DNA from: Fennellomyces sp. T-0311
Taxonomy: Eukaryota; Mucoromycota; Mucoromycetes; Mucorales; Lichtheimiaceae
Assembly: GCA_025266875.1 (NCBI GenBank)
Contig: JALLLT010000008.1
Coordinates: 496,001 to 560,000 of the forward strand
Direction: 5' to 3'
Length of the DNA stretch: 64,000 bases
Shown: positions 58,749 to 64,000 of the stretch, piece by piece
Numbering within the stretch: the first letter of the stretch is position 1
Layout: each line of letters opens with the position of its first letter
The notes under the pieces: generated by a model
What the model was told of the DNA's origin: nothing
Seen by the model: only the letters and a program-made list of their open reading frames with translations
The model's database searches: none
Made by a program: the position numbers and the translations under genes

Positions 58749-59478
58749 GGCTTTGATATTATAAGGACTTGTGAGAAGCAGGGTGCCCTCCGGGCATACT
58801 CAACTGTTGAGTTGGTTCTTTACAAAAGGTAACTCGTTCGAAAATCGAATTCACTCCGCTGTTGTGTTTTTTCCATAGCAGCGAAGATTTCATCGGACAT
58901 CTCTCCCTGCGCAGATCACCGAGACAATAAGCCCGTTGCAAAAAGTGAAAGGGGAAAAGGGGGCTCAGTAGTGTCAACGCATCGCAGCAAAAGCACTCAG
59001 CACGACATCAAAGGTGCTACAAGTCTGAATGTGAACAAAGTATCGATCGAATAGTAAAGAAAAGTGAGACCTACATCACCATTTGGCGATGGTTTCGAAG
59101 AGACGAAAGTACTATAGCTAGGAAAAAAGCACCCGATCTGTCAATTTAAGTGCATTCATGTATGATGCTTATTACTAGATATGTAAACAACGGTGTGTGG
59201 TGATAGGCTCAACAGCTGTAGCAACGACGTCAACACTGCATATTCACTCTACACTTTATATAGACAATTATACCTAACCAAGATCAATAGCGCGCTTTCC
59301 TATATTTATCATCAGATAGTGCATAAAAAACATTGGGGGGAGCGAGAGAAATGAATCAACATACATAAAGTCATCGTTACGAAATAAGTTTGGCGGTCTG
59401 TCGATTATCGCTGGCGTCAGATAACTTGCAGGTACTTTTCAAGAGGAAAAAAGTGCTTCGTTGCAGCAAAAGTTTAGA
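58749..59478. other. Intergenic region
   Basis: 730 bp between the ERT1-type start and the end of the transporter upstream, both on the minus strand. No gene recognised. Confidence 0.5.
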
Positions 59479-61377
59479 CTACACTTTAGCAAAAAGCTTT
59501 TTGTTCACCCGACATCGGACAAATGCCGTGGCTAAAGAGCTAGTTATATACAATGCACCACAAAACAACTTGTACGATAAGAAAGGTTCTAGAGCACTGA
59601 TGCTTTCTATAGAACTTGCAAATGTGGGGCCCAGCAGTCCAGGTGCTGTAGCCATGAGCACCCATGAAAATCCAAATGCGTACCTTTCCATCCCAAGAAT
59701 GGCCACAGTAATAGGACCAACTAAAACAAGCGGACCCAATGAATCTTGTCTGTTCATTTTGTATATCCGTAAAAAAGAAAAAGAAACTTACACAAGGCAA
59801 AAAAGGTTCCTCCAAAGAAACCAATCATCATAGCGTAACCTATGAGAGTTTCAAAATTATAGGCAAAGGTCCACATAGCGAATGTCACGATGCCAGAAAT
59901 GGTGGTACAGACGATATTGACGTTCATACACCCGATCTGGTCGGCAAGGATTCTATACGCGCGGGGTAAGCGCCGATTTTCGTTCTTGCATAGAACTTTT
60001 CACATACCCAGTTACAATGCGGCCAAAAAAACTTGTACCGGACGCGACTGAAACAAGTATCGACCCTTGGGTTTCCGATAGTCCCAAGTACGTCGCGTAT
60101 GCTGTCGATTGGTTAATACGCTGGCTGATCATTTTTCATGGTTTTAGCAATTACATGGTAAGAAAAAATACGGGAGATATAAGCACATTGTTTGAAGAAA
60201 TGCCGATAGACACCAAATGACCAGCTGAGGATCTTTGAGCATGCTCAGTTTGAGCGAGTCCATGGGCCTTTTCAAATCACTGGGGCTGTTTGGGCATCGT
60301 TTTTTTAGTGTAACACATGCGACCATATTGCAAGCAAAATAAACTATCCCCAGAATCCGAAAAGTCCTTTTTGTATAAGGTTTTTTAACCATCAGTACTG
60401 TTTTACCTAAATAAGGAGCCACTTACCAATGCTCGCCCAATCTTTTGTTTATTGCACTCATGATGAAAGGAGTGACCAATCCAGTGATACCGGTACTACT
60501 CGCCACAATACTTATTGCAGTGTTCCTACGCTTGTCAAACCATTCCAAGACTATCCGCATGCAAGCCTGTATCCAATTTTTAGAGGGAGGGGCGGAAAAC
60601 GGATTGATCGCAACACACGTACGGAATACAATAAGGTGTCACCTAGTCCGTAACATACGCCAATGGACAAATAAAGATGCCATATCTTTTAGTATATAGA
60701 GAATTTCAAGTGGCAATTAGTCATACGACAGTTGCTGATCATTTGTGCTTCCAAACCTCAGTCGCTGACCCGGCCAACACAAGACCGGTTGATATCAACA
60801 CCGTTCCAATAAAAAGAATTTGTTTCAATCCGATGAGGAATTCAAGTGATTGACTGAAAAAACCCAGTCCGTTGGATATCAATACGCCCAAAGTGCCGAC
60901 AAAGCTGAGTTGAATGGTGATCGAGTCAGTACGCCCAAAGACATGCTGCTCAAAGTGATCTTGCATAACTCCTATGCATAGTTAATCGCCATTATTATCC
61001 TTTTAGCCCAAGAAACTTTGGAATCGTCGTTTACCCCTAGTAAAATAAAAGAAGACAAAGGTTTTTATATGAAAATTCAGAAAATCGTGACAAGTTACCA
61101 TCCAAGTAATAGGCCATTGATGGCAAAGTTACATAGAAATGAGGCTTATAGAGAGAGATGTAACGTTCAATTTTTTGGTCATACCACTCAAAATGCCTGG
61201 AATTGGTTTTTCCGGGTTTTTTTTTTTACCTGCCACAATAAGCCAGGCATATCCGCGATCTACTGGATATTTGGCGTCGTCTGACTTGTCGGACTCTATC
61301 GTTCGAACGATCGTGTCCTCGTCCTCTGTATGATTGACGGATACTTTCGGATGATCATACAGGCTACTTTCAGCCAT
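59479..61377 (-). CDS. MCH/MCT-like monocarboxylate transporter (MFS)
   Basis: Exons 61377-61230, 61144-61099, 61036-61035, 60971-60757, 60685-60623, 60566-60427, 60366-60155, 60101-60008, 59952-59792 and 59720-59479 give 440 residues. Twelve hydrophobic segments, SLC16/MCH type: the TM1 motif region PVDRGYAWLIVAASFLCNFA, then GWGVMQDHFEQHVFGRTDS, LYLSIGVCYGLGDTLLY, WFDKRRNTAISIVASSTGIT, GLVTPFIMSAIN, the long charged central loop, YLGLSETQGSILVSVASGTS, FFGRIVTGILADQIG, and LFGPITVAILGMERYAFGFS. The substrate in this family ranges from monocarboxylates to riboflavin and is not known here. In-frame reading across TM1 needs a 2-nt exon (61036-61035) between two canonical introns; an alternative 20-nt exon with a weak donor would put charged residues into a membrane segment. 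Shares a divergent 863-bp region with the lipid kinase gene. Confidence 0.85.
61035..61036 (-). other. Candidate 2-nt microexon
   Basis: Minus strand reads TTTTACTAG|GG|GTAAACG. Upstream exon ends GGATG before GTAACT and downstream exon begins GAGTTATG after CATAG. TG+GG+GA rebuilds Trp-Gly before VMQDHF. Skipping it shifts the frame. Confidence 0.6.
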
Positions 61378-62240
61378 CGGCAGGGAAGAAAAAAAAAGGA
61401 GTTCATACGCTAATGGCTCGATCCTTCTTTTTAAATAGTTTCGGTCCAAATACTTTTAAGAAAAAGGGAGAGATACGAATAACTACCAACGGTTGTTTTT
61501 CTTTTTTGCATGGTGCCAACGAACTGGGTTCATTCAAATTAGGCATTGCTGACTCGTCATTCTGTTCATATCCGGGCCGCGGCCGGAACGCTTTGGCTTG
61601 TGTTATTCGCAGTGGTTCGGCCCGTGTGCTACCGGCAAGGAAAAATTCAGGAATGGGGTATTGTGGCTGATACCATTTTATCGTTTTGACTCATGGTTGA
61701 ACAAGCGAGATTTTTGATTCGGTGAAACTAATCTCCGAAGACCGCCCAGGGACACATGCAGGAGGAAATGATACGACACAAATAAACAATGCAGCATGAA
61801 GCTTTTCTTTAAAAAAGAAAAAATACATATATGACGACGTCAGAAGTACGATATTCATGGGTTGATGCTGATGGCAATGTGCATGATTAGTTGAATTACT
61901 AATGCAAAAATCAACTCGATTACTCATCGTGCTGCTGCGTAATTCTGTGTCGCTTGTTTTTTTTTCGGCGATCAGGCCAGCAAAATGGTTTGCCGGCAAA
62001 GTAGCCGAAAAGAAATAACCAATTTGACAGGCGAAAGGAAAAACTTCGCGGCCCATGTGATCCGATTCTTGTTTCCACAGAAAAGTATCGAAGGGTAACC
62101 CACCCCCCAGCACGCGAACTCTCGTGACGAAAAAAGATGCATGATGTAATGCCTCTATTTAAATGCAACCGACATTTCGTTTCATTACTGCCACTGTCTT
62201 TTTACAAATTGTTTATCCACTCCCCCTAGAAAAAAAAAAC
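61378..62240. other. Divergent promoter region
   Basis: 863 bp between the transporter start (-) and the diacylglycerol kinase start (+). No convincing coding frame; A- and T-runs only. Confidence 0.5.
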
Positions 62241-64000
62241 ATGCCTTCGTCGCTTGTTTTCCCATCACCGTTAGAAACTGACCCGGCCATGCTTCGCAGT
62301 GATGCCTTCATTCCTGCCTTCAAGCGGCCACCCTTAAAAAAAGCACCGTCAGGTAAAGCACAAGAGAACTACACACCAATGCGAGCTTATTCCCGATTAA
62401 CCTTCTTTTTTTATCTTTAAGGATTGATTATCGAAGAAAGCCAAGGCGACGTCTCGCCCATAACAACCGACTCCATGTCCACAACCGACAACTCTACTGC
62501 ATGGACACCACCCCCTGCGAGACCTGTACATCATCTACGTATCAACACATCGGTTCGATTCGAAGATACGGACTACGAAAGCAAGCCAAGCATTTACTTG
62601 TTCATTTTCGTCAACCCACTCTCTGGTGACCAAAAGGGCAATGATCTGGTCCATTTACCTATTCAACACTTTCGATTGCGACGTCTGCCTCAAGTCCAAG
62701 TCGAAATTCACAATATACTCGACAAGGACGATCGCGAAGCTGGTATTGCTCGCATCAAACTTGTTCAGTCAATGGTGAAATCGGGCCAAATTCCACCCAT
62801 TCCGCAAGGCCATCTTGCCCCTGCCGTGAGTCAGCGCCACATCCAGGTGTGGAGCGCAGGTGGCGACGGCACCGTCATGAGCGTCGTCGAAATGCTGCGT
62901 GGCGTCGATTTCGATGATATCTTTTTTTCGTGTATGTATTTTGTGCTGGTGTATTCTTGCAACCATGCCAACATGTATTGAAAATAGGCATTGCTCTTGG
63001 CACCGGCAACGATTTCAGCCAAGTTTTGGGATGGGGTCGCACGATCCCGCACCGAGATATTCTTGGCCAAGGTCTACATAATCTCGAAGAACTTGTTACC
63101 GAGCGGTTGGAACGTTCGGATGCCGCACGACTCGATCTGTGGGAGGTCGAAATGACAGCCCATCCATCCGGATACGTTAAAGTGGCCGGACCCGATCGTG
63201 ACGATGGACACGATGTATCCGAAGTCAGACCACCGGAATACCGCAACCGGCATCAATCGCTTACCCGGAAAATGTCCAATTACATGTCCATCGGTGTCCA
63301 AGGCTACGTCGGTAGCGGTTTCGAAAAGCACCGCGCGGGTAATAGGCTTGCCAACATGATGGTCTACACCATTGAAAGCGCCAAATGGGTCTTTTGGCGA
63401 AAATTTCCTCCTGTCACCAGCTTTATTGAAAAGATCACCCAAAATGGCGAAACGGTGCTGCAAGTCCCTCATCCACGACAGAAACAAGACGATGACGACG
63501 ACGACTCGTTACCCCACATGACAAAGCACCCAATCGACTTTGTGATTCAAAACATTCCGCATATCTGGTAAGAATTACAAAACATTGCTTTTTTTTCCTG
63601 CAAGAACAAAACGTTGCTGACTTTTTTTGCGCAGGGGCCGCGAAGTTGACCTTTGGGGTGAAGCAAAGTCCGGCTTGGAAGTCGTGCGAAACCGTTCAGG
63701 CGCTACAGATCCAGCCACATGGAGTCCTCAACGTGCCAATGATGGTCGTATGGAAATTATGGTCATCCAGTCCATGTTCAGCTATCTCAAGAAACTGGCG
63801 AATTTCCGACAACATGTGTCACGCATCGGCCAATTCGGCGCCCCCTTTGAGATTGTGTTTCGCGCTCCTCAAGACAACAAAAACAAATATTCCAGATTTA
63901 CGACCAACCGCTACGAGCGCGACAATGTGATTGGTATCATGGCGGATGGTGAATTTATCGTCATGAAAGATCCAAAGTCGCTCAAGTTTAACCGATTCGC
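62241..64000 (+). CDS. Diacylglycerol kinase, C-terminus beyond window
   Basis: Exons 62241-62352, 62422-62931, 62988-63567 and 63635-64000 (open) give 522+ residues. It phosphorylates diacylglycerol to phosphatidic acid. Catalytic domain: FIFVNPLSGDQKGNDLV (the NPxSG loop), the glycine-rich ATP motif VWSAGGDGTVMSVVEML, and IALGTGNDFSQVLGWG. The accessory domain follows: SNYMSIGVQGYVGSGFEKHR with the family pattern for the substrate-side domain, FVIQNIPHIWGREVDLWGEA and RYERDNVIGIMADGEFIVMK. No C1 or EF-hand domains precede the kinase; only about 90 Ser/Thr/Pro-rich residues do. Fungal sphingosine kinase is the main alternative, but NIPHIWGREVDLWG and the accessory domain fit DAG kinase better. 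An Asp run (DDDDDD) lies in a loop. Confidence 0.9.

Overview
The window is nuclear DNA of a fungus, most likely an early-diverging filamentous one of the Mucoromycota (Mucorales-like). The evidence is the set of genes (JEN1-type and MCH-type transporters, ERT1-type regulator, CTLH/GID subunit, fungal serine O-acetyltransferase, HET-like and F-box/LRR relics), the many short introns (mostly 46-70 nt) with CTAAC/TACTAAT-like branch points, and intron-rich genes that ascomycete yeasts would carry without introns. The species call is an inference. No rRNA, tRNA, CRISPR array or intact autonomous transposon was seen.

Layout. 1-2 kb: AT-rich, empty. 2-9 kb: EMC2 (+) tail to tail with an isopentenyl phosphate kinase (-), an unknown single-exon protein (+) and a secreted Pro/Asp-rich repeat protein (-). 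10.8-14.4 kb (-): a 13-exon JEN1-like carboxylate transporter and phosphoserine aminotransferase. 14.4-18 kb: empty apart from a pogo-like MITE. 18-25.3 kb: ornithine decarboxylase copy 1 (+), RPS15 (+), mitochondrial-type serine O-acetyltransferase (-) and a multi-KH vigilin-like protein (-). 26.7-28 kb: a decayed F-box/LRR gene (-). 28.4-44 kb is gene-dense: ALG10, a kelch membrane protein, a methyltransferase overlapping BUD31 in antisense, the pyrimidine nucleotide carrier RIM2, a YABBY-like HMG microprotein, GID1/VID30, a BRCA1-like RING-ZnF-BRCT2 protein, FAD synthetase and APRT. 44.6-47.6 kb: a second, frameshifted F-box/LRR copy (+) and ornithine decarboxylase copy 2 (-), placed as the mirror image of the first ODC/F-box pair. 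47.6-55.7 kb: g­ene-poor, with NDUFS7 (-), a small palindromic element and a HET-like fragment. 55.7-64 kb: eIF3i (+), ERT1-type regulator (-), an MCH/MCT-type transporter (-) and a diacylglycerol kinase (+) that runs off the end.

How the genes relate. There is no operon or obvious metabolic cluster. Most genes are housekeeping. A carbon-source theme recurs (JEN1-like, ERT1-type, MCT-like and GID1), but the genes are dispersed and co-regulation is only a guess. The most notable points are a BRCA1-type protein in a fungus, an isopentenyl phosphate kinase, a run of very small exons (2, 10, 15 and 19 nt) and four GC-AG introns that the protein frames appear to require. All exon boundaries were worked out by hand from reading frame, splice consensus and remembered family conservation; nothing was computed or searched.
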